A DNA stretch of 64,000 bases from the NCBI GenBank assembly GCA_040751755.1, contig JBFMHC010000035.1:62001-126000 (forward strand), given 5' to 3'. A program made the position numbers and the translations under genes. Of the stretch, positions 42,591 through 50,716 are shown one piece after another; position 1 is the stretch's first letter, and each line of letters begins with the position of its first letter. Under the pieces are notes generated by a model. The model did not search any database, had not been told where the DNA came from, and saw only the letters and a list, made by a program, of their open reading frames with translations. Source of the stretch: PFJX01 sp040751755 (GTDB lineage: Bacteria > Pseudomonadota > Gammaproteobacteria > Burkholderiales > Thiobacillaceae).

Positions 42591-43661
42591 ATGGCCCGTT
42601 TCGATACCGCCCTGACGCGCGAGATGGCGGCCATGGCCGCCACCGCGTTCGCCACCCTCACCGCGATCTTCGTCGTCGTCGCCCTGGTGCGGGTGCTCGG
42701 CAAGGCCGCCATCGGCGACCTGGAGGCGGGTGCGGTGCTGCCCATGCTCACCTTCGGCGTGTTGCGCTTCCTGCCGGTGCTGCTTTCGGTCGCCCTGTTC
42801 GTCGGCGTGTTCATGACCCTGGCGAGGGTGTGGCGCGAGAGCGAGGCGGTGATCTGGATGTCCGCCGGCGTCGGGCCCTGGGGCTGGGCGCGGCCGGTGC
42901 TGCTGTTCGCCCTCCCCATGGTGCTGCTGGTGGCGGTGGCGAGCTTCGTCGTCATCCCCTGGTCGGCGCAGCGTCAGGCCGCGTACGAGCAGATCCTCAG
43001 GAGCCGCGACGAGGCGGCGACCCTGGCGCCCGGCATGTTCACGGAGTTCGGCGGCGGCAAGCGCGTGCATTTCGTCGAATCGGTGTCGGCCGACGGCCTG
43101 CACGTCGGCAACGTGTTCGTGCAGTCGCAGATGCACGGGCGCACCGGCATCATGGTCGCCCGGCTGGGGCATGTCGTGACCCGCGACGACGGCGAGCGCT
43201 ATCTCGTCCTCGAGGCGGGGCGCCGCTACGAGGGCACGCCCGGCGAGGCGGATTTCCGCGTCGGCGAGTTCGCCAGCTACGCGGTGCGCATCCAGCCCCA
43301 GGCCCTGGAGGAGATCGCTACCAGCCCGCGCATGCTCGGCCTGGGCGAGCTGTGGGCGAACCCGACGCCGCGCAACATGGGCGAGTGGGTGTGGCGCCTG
43401 GGCTATCCCGTGAGCGCGCTGCTGCTGGCCTTGCTTGCGGTGCCCATGAGCTATGTGAATCCGCGCGCCGGACGCTCGATGAACGTGGTGTTCGCCATCC
43501 TCATCTACGTCGCCTACAACAACTTCGTCGGCCTCTCCGAGGGCTGGGTGACGCATGCCCGCCTCGGCGCCCTGGAGGCGGTGCTGCTGGTGCACGGCGG
43601 CATGCTCCTGGTGCTGCTGGGCCTTTACTGGCAGCGTTTCCGGGGGCCGTGGGCACGATGA
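42591..43661 (+). CDS. lptF: LPS export permease LptF
   Basis: A 356-residue inner-membrane protein. Three N-terminal and three C-terminal helices flank a periplasmic beta-jelly-roll (FTEFGGGKRVHFVESVSADG; RYLVLEAGRRYEGTPGEAD). With LptG and LptB2 it extracts LPS from the inner membrane. The coupling-helix segment near FMTLARVWRESEAVIWMSAG is clear. It overlaps lptG by 4 bases. Confidence 0.95.
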   Translation: MARFDTALTREMAAMAATAFATLTAIFVVVALVRVLGKAAIGDLEAGAVLPMLTFGVLRFLPVLLSVALFVGVFMTLARVWRESEAVIWMSAGVGPWGWARPVLLFALPMVLLVAVASFVVIPWSAQRQAAYEQILRSRDEAATLAPGMFTEFGGGKRVHFVESVSADGLHVGNVFVQSQMHGRTGIMVARLGHVVTRDDGERYLVLEAGRRYEGTPGEADFRVGEFASYAVRIQPQALEEIATSPRMLGLGELWANPTPRNMGEWVWRLGYPVSALLLALLAVPMSYVNPRAGRSMNVVFAILIYVAYNNFVGLSEGWVTHARLGALEAVLLVHGGMLLVLLGLYWQRFRGPWAR

Positions 43662-44728
43662 GCACCCTGTTCCGCTACGTCGCGCGCGAGATCCTCGGTT
43701 CGACCCTGCTGGCCGTGCTGGCGCTGCTCGGACTGTTCTCCTTTTTCGACTTCGTCAGCGAGCTGGCGGATGCGCATTCGCCGGCCTACACCCCCCTGCT
43801 GGCCCTCGTCTACGTCGCCATCGGCACGCCGGTGCGCCTGTACGAGCTGATGCCGGTGGCCTTGCTGATCGGCGCCCTGTTCGCCTGGAACCGCCTGGCG
43901 CTCGCCTCCGAGTTCAGCGTGATGCGCGCCGCCGGCCTGTCCATGTACCGGCTGGTGACCTGGATGCTGGTGCTGGGCGCCTTCCTGGGGGGGCTGACCC
44001 TGCTGCTGGGCGAATATGTCACGCCGCACACCGAGCAGGCCGCGCGCCAGCTCAAGGCGCGCGCCACCAGTGGCGTGGTGGCGCGCGAGTTCCAGACCGG
44101 CCTGTGGGCGAAGGACGGCAACACCTTCGTCAACGTGCGCGAGATGCAACCGGATGCCAGCCTGCGCGACCTGCGCCTGTATATGTTCGACGGCGAGCTG
44201 CATCTGCGCGCCATGCTACATGCGGGGCGGGCGGAGTGGGCGGACGGCCGCTGGATGCTGCGCGAGGTGACCGAGACGACGATCGGCGCGACCCGCACCC
44301 GCACCTCCCGCGTGCCGGACCAGGCGTGGCGCTCCGCGATCACACCCGATCTCCTGTCGGTGCTGATGGTCTCGCCTTCGCGCATGTCCATCGCCACGCT
44401 GCGGGCCTATGTGGCCCATCTCAAGGAGAACCGGCAGGACGCGAGCCGCTATGAGATCGCCCTGTGGAACAAGCTGATCTATCCGGCGGCCGGGCCGATC
44501 ATGCTCCTGCTGGCGCTCGCCTTCGCCTATGTGCCGCCGCGCGCCGGCGGTGCGGGCGGGCGCCTGCTCGCCGGCGTGTTGCTGGGCCTGGGCTTCCATC
44601 TCGCCAACCGCCTGGTGGCGCAGACCGCGCAGTTGCTCGACTGGTCCGCGCCCGCCGCCGCCTTGGCGCCGATGCTGACCTTTGCCCTCGCCGCCATGGC
44701 AGCGGTGTGGTGGCTGGAGCGGAGATAG
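43658..44728 (+). CDS. lptG: LPS export permease LptG
   Basis: A 356-residue partner of LptF with the same topology: N-terminal helices (ILGSTLLAVLALLGLFSFF), the coupling helix EFSVMRAAGLSMYRLVTWML, the periplasmic domain (GLWAKDGNTFVNVREMQPDA) and three C-terminal helices ending VWWLERR. ATG 43658 overlaps the lptF stop (ATGA), so equal amounts are likely. The convergent RDD gene ends 10 bases away. Confidence 0.95.
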   Translation: MSTLFRYVAREILGSTLLAVLALLGLFSFFDFVSELADAHSPAYTPLLALVYVAIGTPVRLYELMPVALLIGALFAWNRLALASEFSVMRAAGLSMYRLVTWMLVLGAFLGGLTLLLGEYVTPHTEQAARQLKARATSGVVAREFQTGLWAKDGNTFVNVREMQPDASLRDLRLYMFDGELHLRAMLHAGRAEWADGRWMLREVTETTIGATRTRTSRVPDQAWRSAITPDLLSVLMVSPSRMSIATLRAYVAHLKENRQDASRYEIALWNKLIYPAAGPIMLLLALAFAYVPPRAGGAGGRLLAGVLLGLGFHLANRLVAQTAQLLDWSAPAAALAPMLTFALAAMAAVWWLERR

Positions 44729-44738
44729 GTGCCGCCGG

Positions 44739-45149
44739 CTAGGCGCGGTCGACCAGCCGCGTGCCGGCCAGGCGGTCCTGCAGGAACTGGCGGTCGGCCC
44801 GCAGCCATGCCGCCCACCACCCTACGCCCAGGCAGGCCAGGCTGCAGCAGGCGAACACGTAGCGCAGCCATACCTGCGCCCAACCTGGTCGTCCCCCGTC
44901 GAGCGTCTCCAGGCGGATGCGCCAGGTCTTCATCGCCAGCGTCTGCCCCTTGCGCCAGAACAGCGTGAAGTAGAGGCCCGCCACCAGCAAAAGATAGCCC
45001 TGCAGCAGGGGGCGGCTGATGGAGGGGTCGATGTACCGGGTGAGGGCGACGAAGGGAAAGGTCGCGACGAACAGCACGGCGCTCAGCAGCAGGCCGTCGT
45101 ACATGGCGCACAGCAGGCGCCGGCCGACGGAGGGCGTGGGTGGGGTCAT
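44739..45149 (-). CDS. RDD family membrane protein
   Basis: A 136-residue RDD protein with three or four hydrophobic segments. It starts MTPPTPSVGRRLLCAMYDGL, the Arg-Asp pair that names the family being RRLLCAMYD, and has TLFWRKGQTLAMKTWRIRL, the second conserved block. RDD proteins may transport small ligands or ions; some are Na+/H+ antiporters. It is the last gene of the sigma/DUF3619/DUF3106 operon, with its ATG overlapping the DUF3106 stop by 4 bases. Confidence 0.9.
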   Translation of the reverse strand: MTPPTPSVGRRLLCAMYDGLLLSAVLFVATFPFVALTRYIDPSISRPLLQGYLLLVAGLYFTLFWRKGQTLAMKTWRIRLETLDGGRPGWAQVWLRYVFACCSLACLGVGWWAAWLRADRQFLQDRLAGTRLVDRA

Positions 45150-45538
45150 CGCTTCGGGGGGGCGGTGGCTTGGGCGGGATATTCGTCGCACAGGGCATCC
45201 AGCCAGCGTTGTTTGATCTTCTTCTGGTCCGCCGCCGGCAGGGTCTGGATGCGGCTCAGGTTCTGGCGCGCCGCCTGGCGCTGCTCGGTCGTCAGGTGCG
45301 CCCAGGCGCGCAGGCGCCTGTGCAGCAGCTGTTGCCGGTTCGGCGGCAGGCTGGCGAAGCGATGCGCCACCTGGAGCAACTTCTCCTGCTGGGGTACGGG
45401 GAGGGTGTGCCACTCGGAGGCGAGGGGGGCCAGCGCCGCCCGTTCCTGCGGCGTGAGTTGCGACCAGGGGCGCGGTTCGCCGGCAAGTGCCAGGCCCGCG
45501 GCGCATAGCAGGGAGAGGATCAGGAGTCCGCGATGCAT
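45146..45538 (-). CDS. DUF3106 periplasmic helical-repeat protein
   Basis: A 130-residue protein with a signal peptide (GLLILSLLCAAGLALAG). The mature part is a series of about five 18-residue helical units: LTPQERAALAPLASEWHTLP, VPQQEKLLQVAHRFASLP, PNRQQLLHRRLRAWAHLT, TEQRQAARQNLSRIQTLP, AADQKKIKQRWLDAL. The LTxxQ-like turns resemble the Spy/CpxP/CnrX class of periplasmic metal or stress sensors and chaperones; that link is inference. Its start lies inside DUF3619 by 19 bases and its end overlaps the RDD start. Confidence 0.85.
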   Translation of the reverse strand: MHRGLLILSLLCAAGLALAGEPRPWSQLTPQERAALAPLASEWHTLPVPQQEKLLQVAHRFASLPPNRQQLLHRRLRAWAHLTTEQRQAARQNLSRIQTLPAADQKKIKQRWLDALCDEYPAQATAPPKR

Positions 45539-45912
45539 ACGTCCTCGACGTTTTCCTGGTTGACCAGGCCCCAGTCGGCGAAGACCTGCGGGGGGACCTC
45601 GCCGGTGAGCAGCAGGATGTCCAGTTCGCTTGTGTCGCCTGCAGCCGGGGTGGTCGTCCCCGGCTGGCGCAGCCCGAACCAGAGCGCGGCGAGCAGGGCC
45701 GCGGCGAGTGCCATGCCCAACCACATGGGGTGGCGGGAGAGCGCCAGGACGCCATCGCCGGCATGTCGGGCCTGCGCGCCGGTAACCGCGCGGCGTCGGG
45801 CCTCGTAGAGTCCGTCAAGGGTGGCGGCGTCGATCTCGCGCGTCCCCTGGTCGAGGATGCCGATCACGGTCGCGGCGGCCTGTTCGGCGCGCTCATGGTG
45901 GTGTTCGTTCAT
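45520..45912 (-). CDS. DUF3619 single-pass membrane protein, candidate anti-sigma factor
   Basis: A 130-residue protein. Residues 1-about 60 are hydrophilic and helical (AEQAAATVIGILDQGTREID; TLDGLYEARRRAV), one membrane helix follows (WLGMALAAALLAALWFGL), then an acidic periplasmic tail (LDILLLTGEVPPQVFADWGL). This topology, with the gene directly after a sigma-factor gene (ATGA overlap), is what an anti-sigma factor would show, although it lacks a recognisable zinc-binding HxxxCxxC motif. Family DUF3619 has no defined role to my knowledge. Confidence 0.85.
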   Translation of the reverse strand: MNEHHHERAEQAAATVIGILDQGTREIDAATLDGLYEARRRAVTGAQARHAGDGVLALSRHPMWLGMALAAALLAALWFGLRQPGTTTPAAGDTSELDILLLTGEVPPQVFADWGLVNQENVEDVCIADS

Positions 45913-46472
45913 GGCTTGATGCCCATCGCCTGTAGTTTTTGCGCCATGGCATTCACGGCGCGGAAACAGTGGGTCTTCACGCTGCCCTGGCTGCAACCCA
46001 TGACCTTCGCAGTCTCCGCGACATCCATGCCTTCCCAGTAACGCAGCAGGAAGGCCTGGCGTTGACGCTCCGGCAGGGTCATGAGGGCCCGCTCGATCAG
46101 AACCAGGTGCTGGCTCGCGTCCACTTCCTGTTCGGGAGAGGGGGCGGCGAGTTCCTGCGCCTGGTCGGCGAGGCTGTCCAGGGTCTCCGTGTCCTTCTCG
46201 TCCCGGTCGCTCAGCGGCGACACCAGGCGCACCCAGTAGTCGCGCACCTTGGCGCGGCGGAAATGGTCATGGATGGCGTTCTGCGGGATGCGCTGGAACA
46301 GCATCGGCAATTCGTCAACCGGCCTGTCCGCATAGCGCTCGGCCAGCTTCATCATCGCGTTCTGCACCACGTCGAGCGCGGCGTGGTGATCGCGGATGGC
46401 GTAAATGGCGTGCTTGTAGGCGCGTCGTTCGACTTCCGCCAGAAACCGGTCGAGCTCCAGATGGGTGGCCAC
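45909..46472 (-). CDS. RNA polymerase sigma factor, ECF-type (betaproteobacterial tuf-adjacent type)
   Basis: A 187-residue group IV-like sigma factor starting at GTG 46472: ATHLELDRFLAEVERRAYKH, region 2 with AALDVVQNAMMKLAERYADR, and region 4 LPERQRQAFLLRYWEGMDVAET ... CSQGSVKTHCFRAVNAM. The linker (DRDEKDTETLDSLADQAQEL) is longer than usual. Longer in-frame extension would read through tRNA-Tyr and is rejected. It is divergent from the tRNA operon promoter and leads the DUF3619-DUF3106-RDD run. Target promoters unknown. Confidence 0.88.
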   Translation of the reverse strand: MATHLELDRFLAEVERRAYKHAIYAIRDHHAALDVVQNAMMKLAERYADRPVDELPMLFQRIPQNAIHDHFRRAKVRDYWVRLVSPLSDRDEKDTETLDSLADQAQELAAPSPEQEVDASQHLVLIERALMTLPERQRQAFLLRYWEGMDVAETAKVMGCSQGSVKTHCFRAVNAMAQKLQAMGIKP

Positions 46473-46551
46473 GGGGATTGCGTTGTGCAGGACCGTGACA
46501 CTATAACGCAGGGCATTTTGCCGCCGGCGGAATTGTGTTCGCAATAGTCGA

Positions 46552-46580
46552 TTGACAAGACCGCCGATCACGCCAATAAT
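46552..46580 (+). promoter_or_regulatory. Strong sigma-70 promoter of the tRNA-tuf operon
   Basis: TTGACA (46552-46557), a 17-base spacer and AATAAT (46575-46580), followed by a GC-rich CCGCGC discriminator typical of stringently controlled stable-RNA promoters. It sits 14 bases upstream of tRNA-Tyr. Confidence 0.85.
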
Positions 46581-46593
46581 GCCGCGCTTTCGC

Positions 46594-46678
46594 GGTGGGG
46601 TTCCCGAGCGGTCAAAGGGATCAGACTGTAAATCTGACGGCACTGCCTTCGAAGGTTCGAATCCTTCCCCCACCACCA
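46594..46678 (+). tRNA. tRNA-Tyr (GTA)
   Basis: The acceptor stem GGTGGGG pairs with CCCCACC, the anticodon GTA lies in CTGTAAA, and a long variable arm marks a class II tRNA (85 bases with encoded CCA). It is first in the Tyr-Gly-Thr-tuf operon, as in E. coli tyrU-glyT-thrT-tufB. Confidence 0.95.
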
Positions 46679-46716
46679 GGTTTCATACCGCGCCACGCCT
46701 GTAATGGCGGGGTAAG

Positions 46717-46790
<74 letters not shown>

Positions 46791-46817
46791 GATTGGAAGA
46801 ATGCAGGGAAAAGTTTC

Positions 46818-46892
<75 letters not shown>

Positions 46893-46939
46893 GTTTTTTT
46901 GTTTAGTTGTGTTTATTCGGTATTGCTAGGGGATAGACG

Positions 46940-48130
46940 ATGGCCAAGGAAAAATTCGAGCGTACGAAGCCGCACGTGAACGTTGGGACGATTGGACACG
47001 TTGACCACGGCAAGACGACGTTGACTGCCGCGATCACCACGATCCTGTCGAAGAAGTTTGGTGGCGCCGCCAAGGGCTACGCCGACATCGACTCAGCGCC
47101 GGAAGAGAAGGCGCGCGGCATCACCATCAACACCGCGCACGTGGAATACGAGACGGCCACCCGTCACTACGCCCACGTGGACTGCCCCGGCCACGCCGAC
47201 TACGTGAAGAACATGATCACGGGTGCTGCGCAGATGGACGGCGCCATCCTGGTCGTGTCCGCCGCCGACGGCCCGATGCCGCAGACCCGCGAGCACATCC
47301 TGCTGGCGCGTCAGGTGGGCGTGCCCTACATCATCGTCTACATGAACAAGGCCGACATGGTCGACGACGCCGAGCTCCTCGAGCTGGTGGAAATGGAAGT
47401 CCGCGAACTGCTGAGCAAGTACGACTTCCCCGGTGATGACACCCCCATCATCATCGGCTCCGCCCTCAAGGCCCTGGAAGGCGACCAGTCCGACATCGGC
47501 GAAGCCTCCATCTTCCGTCTCGCCGACGCCCTGGACAGCTACATCCCCGAGCCCGAGCGCGCCATCGACCAGCCCTTCCTGATGCCCGTGGAAGACGTGT
47601 TCTCCATCTCCGGCCGCGGCACCGTCGTCACCGGTCGTGTCGAGCGCGGCATCATCAAGGTTGGCGAGGAAATCGAGATCGTCGGCATCCGTCCCACGCA
47701 GAAGACCACCTGCACCGGCGTCGAGATGTTCCGCAAGCTGCTCGACCAGGGTCAGGCCGGCGACAACATCGGCGCCCTGCTGCGCGGCACCAAGCGCGAA
47801 GACGTCGAGCGCGGCCAGGTGCTGTCCAAGCCCGGCTCCATCACCCCGCACACCAAGTTCAGCGCCGAGATCTACGTGCTGAGCAAGGACGAAGGCGGCC
47901 GCCACACCCCGTTCTTCAACGGCTACCGTCCGCAGTTCTACTTCCGTACCACGGACGTGACCGGTTCCATCGAGCTGCCTGCCGGCACCGAGATGGTGAT
48001 GCCTGGTGACAACATCAGCATCACGGTGAGCCTGATCGCCCCGATCGCCATGGAAGACGGCCTGCGCTTCGCCATCCGCGAAGGTGGTCGTACCGTCGGC
48101 GCCGGCGTGGTGGCGAAGATCATCGAGTAA
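46940..48130 (+). CDS. tuf: Elongation factor Tu (first copy)
   Basis: A 396-residue EF-Tu: G1 GHVDHGKT (19-26), the switch I RGITINTAHVEYE, G3 DCPGHADYVK, G4 NKAD, and domains 2 and 3 ending GAGVVAKIIE. It carries aminoacyl-tRNA to the ribosome. This copy is in the tRNA-Tyr/Gly/Thr transcription unit. The second copy (from 63558) differs at only one base over the 443 bases available, evidence of gene conversion. Confidence 0.98.
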   Translation: MAKEKFERTKPHVNVGTIGHVDHGKTTLTAAITTILSKKFGGAAKGYADIDSAPEEKARGITINTAHVEYETATRHYAHVDCPGHADYVKNMITGAAQMDGAILVVSAADGPMPQTREHILLARQVGVPYIIVYMNKADMVDDAELLELVEMEVRELLSKYDFPGDDTPIIIGSALKALEGDQSDIGEASIFRLADALDSYIPEPERAIDQPFLMPVEDVFSISGRGTVVTGRVERGIIKVGEEIEIVGIRPTQKTTCTGVEMFRKLLDQGQAGDNIGALLRGTKREDVERGQVLSKPGSITPHTKFSAEIYVLSKDEGGRHTPFFNGYRPQFYFRTTDVTGSIELPAGTEMVMPGDNISITVSLIAPIAMEDGLRFAIREGGRTVGAGVVAKIIE

Positions 48131-48150
48131 TTGATGGGTAATCGGCGATG

Positions 48151-48175
48151 AAAGGCGGGTCTCCCGCCTTTTGTT
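48151..48175 (+). terminator. Rho-independent terminator after tuf
   Basis: AAAGGCGGG-TCT-CCCGCCTTT is a perfect 9-bp stem followed by TGTTGT, 20 bases after the tuf stop and 25 bases before tRNA-Trp. Confidence 0.8.
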
Positions 48176-48199
48176 GTCAGTAGTGCAGTAGGAAAGTAC

Positions 48200-48275
48200 A
48201 GGCCAGTAGCTCAATTGGCAGAGCGTCGGTCTCCAAAACCGAAGGTTGGGGGTTCGAGACCCTCCTGGCCTGCCA
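48200..48275 (+). tRNA. tRNA-Trp (CCA)
   Basis: 76 bases including CCA. Acceptor AGGCCAG with CTGGCCT, anticodon CCA in TCTCCAAAA, T-arm GGGGTTCGAGACCCTC. It precedes secE by 52 bases, the common tRNA-Trp-secE-nusG arrangement. Confidence 0.95.
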
Positions 48276-48327
48276 GATAAGCAGTACCTAACGGGACATC
48301 GGGTAACGCCGGTCGATCAAACCCTAG

Positions 48328-48675
48328 ATGCTAGATAACTTCAAATTGCTGGCCGCGGCCCTTCTGGTGGCGGCGGGTATCGTCGGCTTCTATGTGTTGT
48401 CCGACATGCCCACCGTGGTGCGGGTCGTGTCGGTCCTTGCGGGCCTGGGCGCGGCGGCGGCGGTTGCCTGGTTCACCGAGCCGGGGCGTCAGTTCTATGT
48501 GTTCAGCCAGGAATCCGTGATCGAGGCGCGCAAGGTGGTGTGGCCGACGCGCAAGGAGACCATGCAGATGACCGGCGTCGTCGCCGCCTTTGTCGTGGTC
48601 ATGGCCCTGTTTCTCTGGGCGGTCGACGGCACCTTGCTGTGGCTGGTGAAACTGCTGATGAGCAGGGGTGAGTGA
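48328..48675 (+). CDS. secE: Preprotein translocase subunit SecE
   Basis: A 115-residue membrane protein of the three-helix type found in E. coli: two N-terminal helices (LAAALLVAAGIVGFYVL; VVSVLAGLGAAAAVAW), the conserved amphipathic segment ESVIEARKVVWPTRKE, and the last helix (GVVAAFVVVMALFLWAVD). It clamps SecY in the SecYEG channel. The stop overlaps the nusG start (TGATG). Confidence 0.96.
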   Translation: MLDNFKLLAAALLVAAGIVGFYVLSDMPTVVRVVSVLAGLGAAAAVAWFTEPGRQFYVFSQESVIEARKVVWPTRKETMQMTGVVAAFVVVMALFLWAVDGTLLWLVKLLMSRGE

Positions 48676-49208
48676 TGACGATGCAGTGGTATGTGGTGCA
48701 TGCCTATTCCGGCTTCGAGAAGAGTGTCCAGCGCGCCCTGAAGGAACGCATCGAGCGTAACGGCATGCAGGACAGTTTCGGCGAGATCCTGGTCCCGGTC
48801 GAGGAAGTGGTGGAAATGAAGGGTGGCCAGAAGCGGACCACCGAGCGCAAGTTCTTCCCCGGCTACGTGCTGGTGCAGATGGAGATGAACGACGACTCCT
48901 GGCACCTGGTGAAGAGCACGCCCAAGGTCACCGGTTTCGTCGGTGGTACCGCCAACAAGCCCGCGCCCATCAGCGAGCGCGAGGTGCAGGCGATTCTGCA
49001 GCAGATGCAGGAGGGTGTGGAGAAGCCGAAGCCGAAGGTCACCTTCGAGCCGGGCGAGATGGTGCGCGTGATCGACGGCCCGTTCAACGAATTCAACGGC
49101 ACCGTCGAGGAAGTGAACTACGAAAAGAGCAAGCTGCGCGTGTCCGTGACCATCTTCGGTCGCGCCACCCCCGTCGAGCTGGACTTCTCGCAGGTCGAGA
49201 AGGCCTGA
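48675..49208 (+). CDS. nusG: Transcription termination/antitermination protein NusG
   Basis: A 177-residue NusG: the NGN domain (WYVVHAYSGFEKSVQRAL; FFPGYVLVQMEM) and the C-terminal KOW domain (EPGEMVRVIDGPFNEFNGTV). It binds RNA polymerase to prevent pausing and couples with Rho or ribosome. Start codons GTG 48672, ATG 48675 and ATG 48681 are all in frame; ATG 48675 is preferred because it overlaps the secE stop as TGATG. Confidence 0.97.
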   Translation: MTMQWYVVHAYSGFEKSVQRALKERIERNGMQDSFGEILVPVEEVVEMKGGQKRTTERKFFPGYVLVQMEMNDDSWHLVKSTPKVTGFVGGTANKPAPISEREVQAILQQMQEGVEKPKPKVTFEPGEMVRVIDGPFNEFNGTVEEVNYEKSKLRVSVTIFGRATPVELDFSQVEKA

Positions 49209-49304
49209 TTTATACGGCCTGCCGAGGCCCTAAACCGGCAGAGGAGCGTCAGTAGCGCCGTGTGGCGCGAACCCGCGATCGAACTCACTCAACAGGAGTA
49301 AACC

Positions 49305-49736
49305 ATGGCCAAGAAGATTATTGGCTACATCAAGCTGCAAGTGCCGGCCGGCAAGGCCAACCCGTCGCCGCCCATCGGCCCCGCCCTGGGTCAGCGCGGT
49401 CTGAACATCATGGAGTTCTGCAAGGCGTTCAATGCCCAGACCCAGAGCCTCGAGCCGGGTCTGCCCATCCCCGTGGTCATCACGGCCTACGCGGACAAGA
49501 GCTTCACCTTCATCATGAAGACCCCGCCCGCGACGGTGCTGATCAAGAAGGCGACCGGCGTGCAGAAGGGTTCTTCCAAGCCGCATACCGACAAGGTGGG
49601 CACGATCAACCGCGCCCAGCTGGAAGAGATCGCCAAGACCAAGATGCCCGACCTCACCGCTGCCGACATGGACGCGGCCGTGCGCACCATCGCCGGCACC
49701 GCCCGCAGCATGGGCCTGAACGTGGAGGGTGTGTGA
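49305..49736 (+). CDS. rplK: 50S ribosomal protein L11
   Basis: A 143-residue L11 with GYIKLQVPAGKANPSPPIGP, the Pro-rich hinge, and RTIAGTARSMGLNVEGV at the end. It forms the GTPase-associated centre with 23S rRNA. A clear AACAGGAGT Shine-Dalgarno precedes ATG 49305. It overlaps nothing; rplA starts one base after its stop. Confidence 0.98.
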   Translation: MAKKIIGYIKLQVPAGKANPSPPIGPALGQRGLNIMEFCKAFNAQTQSLEPGLPIPVVITAYADKSFTFIMKTPPATVLIKKATGVQKGSSKPHTDKVGTINRAQLEEIAKTKMPDLTAADMDAAVRTIAGTARSMGLNVEGV

Positions 49737-49737
49737 C

Positions 49738-50439
49738 ATGGCCAAACTGACCAAGCGTCTGAAGAGCGTGCGTGCCCAGGTGGATCGCACCAAGAACTAC
49801 GCCATCGACGAGGCCCTGGCCCTGGTGAAGAGCGCCGCCACCGCCAAGTTCGACGAGTCCGTCGATGCCTCCATCAACTTGGGCGTCGATCCGCGTAAAT
49901 CCGACCAGGTGGTGCGCGGTTCCGTGGTGCTGCCGCGAGGCATCGGCAAGACCGTGCGCGTCGCCGTATTCGCGCAGGGTGCCAACGCCGAGGCCGCCAA
50001 GGCCGCCGGTGCCGACATCGTCGGTTTCGAGGACCTGGCTGCCGACGTGAAGGCGGGCAAGATGGACTTCGATGTGGTCATCGCCACGCCGGACGCCATG
50101 CGCGTGGTCGGCCAGCTGGGCCAGATCCTCGGTCCGCGCGGCCTGATGCCGAACCCCAAGGTCGGCACCGTGACCCCCAACGTCGCCGAGGCGGTGAAGA
50201 ACGCCAAGGCCGGTCAGGTGCAGTACCGCACTGACAAGGCCGGCATCATCCATGCCACCATCGGCCGCGCCTCCTTCGAGCCGGCGGCCCTGAAGGAAAA
50301 CCTGGTGGCGCTGATCGATGCCCTGAACAAGGCCAAGCCCGCCAGCTCCAAGGGCGTGTACATGAAGAAGGTGTCCGTCTCCAGCACCATGGGGATCGGC
50401 GTGCGCGTTGACCAGGCCAGCCTGTCCGCGCAGCAGTAA
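49738..50439 (+). CDS. rplA: 50S ribosomal protein L1
   Basis: A 233-residue L1 beginning MAKLTKRLKSVRAQVDR with GVDPRKSDQVVRGSVVLPRG and DVVIATPDAMRVVGQLGQIL. It forms the L1 stalk and in E. coli autoregulates the L11-L1 operon. ATG 49738 lies one base after the rplK stop; three upstream codons in frame belong to the overlap region and are unlikely to be used. Confidence 0.98.
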   Translation: MAKLTKRLKSVRAQVDRTKNYAIDEALALVKSAATAKFDESVDASINLGVDPRKSDQVVRGSVVLPRGIGKTVRVAVFAQGANAEAAKAAGADIVGFEDLAADVKAGKMDFDVVIATPDAMRVVGQLGQILGPRGLMPNPKVGTVTPNVAEAVKNAKAGQVQYRTDKAGIIHATIGRASFEPAALKENLVALIDALNKAKPASSKGVYMKKVSVSSTMGIGVRVDQASLSAQQ

Positions 50440-50454
50440 TACGTAGTAATTGAA

Positions 50455-50472
50455 TCCCGGCTTGCGCCGGGA
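50455..50472. repeat. Short hairpin repeat in the rplA-rplJ interval
   Basis: TCCCGGC-TTGC-GCCGGGA, a perfect 7-bp stem, shares its core with hairpins at 14922-14940 and 29172-29191. No T-tract follows. Confidence 0.6.
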
Positions 50473-50514
50473 CGGAACTTTGGGCTGCCGCCGCCCGCAT
50501 GGGGCGGCAGATCG

Positions 50515-50605
50515 TCAAAGACCGCAGGTGCCGAGGCGGTGGCAACAACGCCGCCGAGGCTTAATGGCAAGTCTGCCTGCGCAGACGGTGTACCCCGAAC
50601 AGGAT
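50515..50605 (+). promoter_or_regulatory. L10 leader: autoregulatory mRNA structure before rplJ
   Basis: In the 277-base gap before rplJ, ACCGCAGG (50521-50528) can pair with CCTGC...ACGGT (50576-50589), enclosing an inner hairpin around GGCGGTGGCAACAACGCCGCC-like bases at 50534-50555 and the unpaired GGCTTAATGGC segment. This fits the ribosomal protein L10 leader, which binds L10(L12)4 and represses rplJ-rplL translation. The assignment is by pattern memory, not covariance. Confidence 0.7.
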
Positions 50606-50716
50606 TGATGGCCGTTTGAGCTGGTATGGGCAAGTGGCGAGACTCCTGGTTCAGGTCGCCGTGGGTGCGGTGAGGCGTCTGGCTCACCGCGTGTTGACTT
50701 GAAAGGAGGAAAGACC

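Noticed and set aside
46594..46678. N-terminal extension of the tuf-adjacent sigma factor through tRNA-Tyr
   Set aside because: The frame stays open across the tRNA but homologous sigma factors begin at the ATHLELDRFL segment, and the extension would overlap a strong tRNA promoter.
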